A stretch of 36,301 nucleotides of DNA from Syntrophothermus sp. DTU052 (GTDB lineage: Bacteria; Bacillota; Syntrophomonadia; Syntrophomonadales; DTU052), in NCBI GenBank assembly GCA_001512495.1, contig LFRU01000052.1, forward strand, positions 12,439-48,739. The letters run 5' to 3'. Shown in pieces: positions 35,341-36,301 of the stretch (its first letter is position 1; every line of letters starts with the position of its first letter). Below the pieces are notes generated by a model. The model was not told the DNA's origin, ran no database searches, and saw only the letters and a program-made list of their open reading frames with translations. The position numbers were made by a program, and so were the translations under genes.

Positions 35341-36228
35341 TTAAAGTCCTCGCAAATAGTCAGGTCGGAGATACCTCGTATCCCCACGTTCAATGATCGT
35401 ATTAATTACCGCCAGCAGCTTATCTTTGTCCTCCGGAAGCCGACCCTTGATGGGAAGGTAATTCGAGGCATGGTTGCTGCGGAATTCGCACCCAGAAAGC
35501 TCCAGACCTTCAATCATTACCTTCATCTCCTCCAGGATTTCAAAGGCATCCGGTAGCTCAAATTCACCTTTCTCCGCTCTCTTGTACAGTACGGTTCCCG
35601 GGACCAGCATCAGAGTAAGCGCCGCCAGGTAATGGGGATCAATCTCATTACATATCTGTGCAGTGTTCCGGGCATGTTCCAGGGATCTCTCCCCTCGTCC
35701 GGCCAGGCCCAAAAGTACAATGGCAGACAGCTTGATCCCTGATTTTACGACCTTTTGCCCGGCTTCGACCATGCCGTCATAATCAACACCTTTTCTGATG
35801 TCCTTCAACAACTGCGGATCACCTGTTTCAACTCCCAGGTAGGCAACCGTCAGTCCGGCCGCCTTCAAAGCCGTAAGTTCAGACATCTCTTTGGCCAGAA
35901 TGCTGTCAGGACCTGCGTAGATGCCAACATGATTCAGGCTGGGAAAGGTTCGGTAAAGAGTGTTTAGTATTTCCAACAGGTCTTCACTCGGCATGGCCAG
36001 TGCATCGCCATCAGCCAGGAATACCTTCTGCAGGTCTCCATAATATATCTTGGCCATTCGAATATCGGTTTTTATCTCTTCCATAGTCCTGATCCGGTAT
36101 TTCTTGTCTTTATACATGGCGCAGAAGGTACAGCGGTTATGAGAGCAACCTATGGTACACTGCAATATATAGCTTCTTGCTTCACTGGGGGGTCTAAACA
36201 CATTTCCTTCATATCTCACCGGTTTCAC
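35341..36228 (-). CDS. Radical SAM protein (COG1032-type)
   Basis: LQCTIGCSHNRCTFCAMYKDKKYRIR: CxxxxxxCxxC-type radical SAM region, GVETGDPQLLKDIRKGV substrate/SAM region. Confidence 0.9.
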   Translation of the reverse strand: MKPVRYEGNVFRPPSEARSYILQCTIGCSHNRCTFCAMYKDKKYRIRTMEEIKTDIRMAKIYYGDLQKVFLADGDALAMPSEDLLEILNTLYRTFPSLNHVGIYAGPDSILAKEMSELTALKAAGLTVAYLGVETGDPQLLKDIRKGVDYDGMVEAGQKVVKSGIKLSAIVLLGLAGRGERSLEHARNTAQICNEIDPHYLAALTLMLVPGTVLYKRAEKGEFELPDAFEILEEMKVMIEGLELSGCEFRSNHASNYLPIKGRLPEDKDKLLAVINTIIERGDTRYLRPDYLRGL

Positions 36229-36301
36229 CTCTCATTACTCTCTATAATAGTTTACAGTTTACCAACTCCCCTTACAAGTTAGCAAGAATGCGTGTCTGCT
36301 G

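Overview
This 36.3 kb window looks like ordinary chromosome from a spore-forming, Clostridia-like Firmicute (Syntrophomonas/Peptococcales-type gene order). Most genes are on the minus strand. From left to right: the N-terminus of 6-phosphofructokinase; a response regulator-histidine kinase-HtrA envelope-stress operon; a plus-strand pair of a DUF523/TudS-like protein and a PP-loop tRNA-thiolation-like enzyme with an apparent C-terminal NFACT-R domain; a UPF0182-MBL-SGNH-MBL cluster; ddl; a PHP phosphoesterase; an isolated tRNA-Trp(CCA) beside a sparse region with one orphan small gene; an amidase; a TtcA-like thiolase behind a promoter and a potentially structured leader; lexA with an SOS box; glnA-DUF456; methionine-gamma-lyase-like/hflX/spoVK-like; and a tight nine-gene run miaB-ylbF-mutS-hydantoinase-HDAC-mutL-methyltransferase-miaA-hfq; then a radical SAM gene. 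I see no CRISPR array, rRNA, intact insertion sequence or prophage. The strongest leads are the TudS-like/PP-loop-NFACT-R gene pair, the leader RNA upstream of the TtcA-like gene, the HDAC with a Cys-rich tail embedded between mutS and mutL, and the orphan gene next to tRNA-Trp. All product calls come from reading motifs in the translations. No database search was run.
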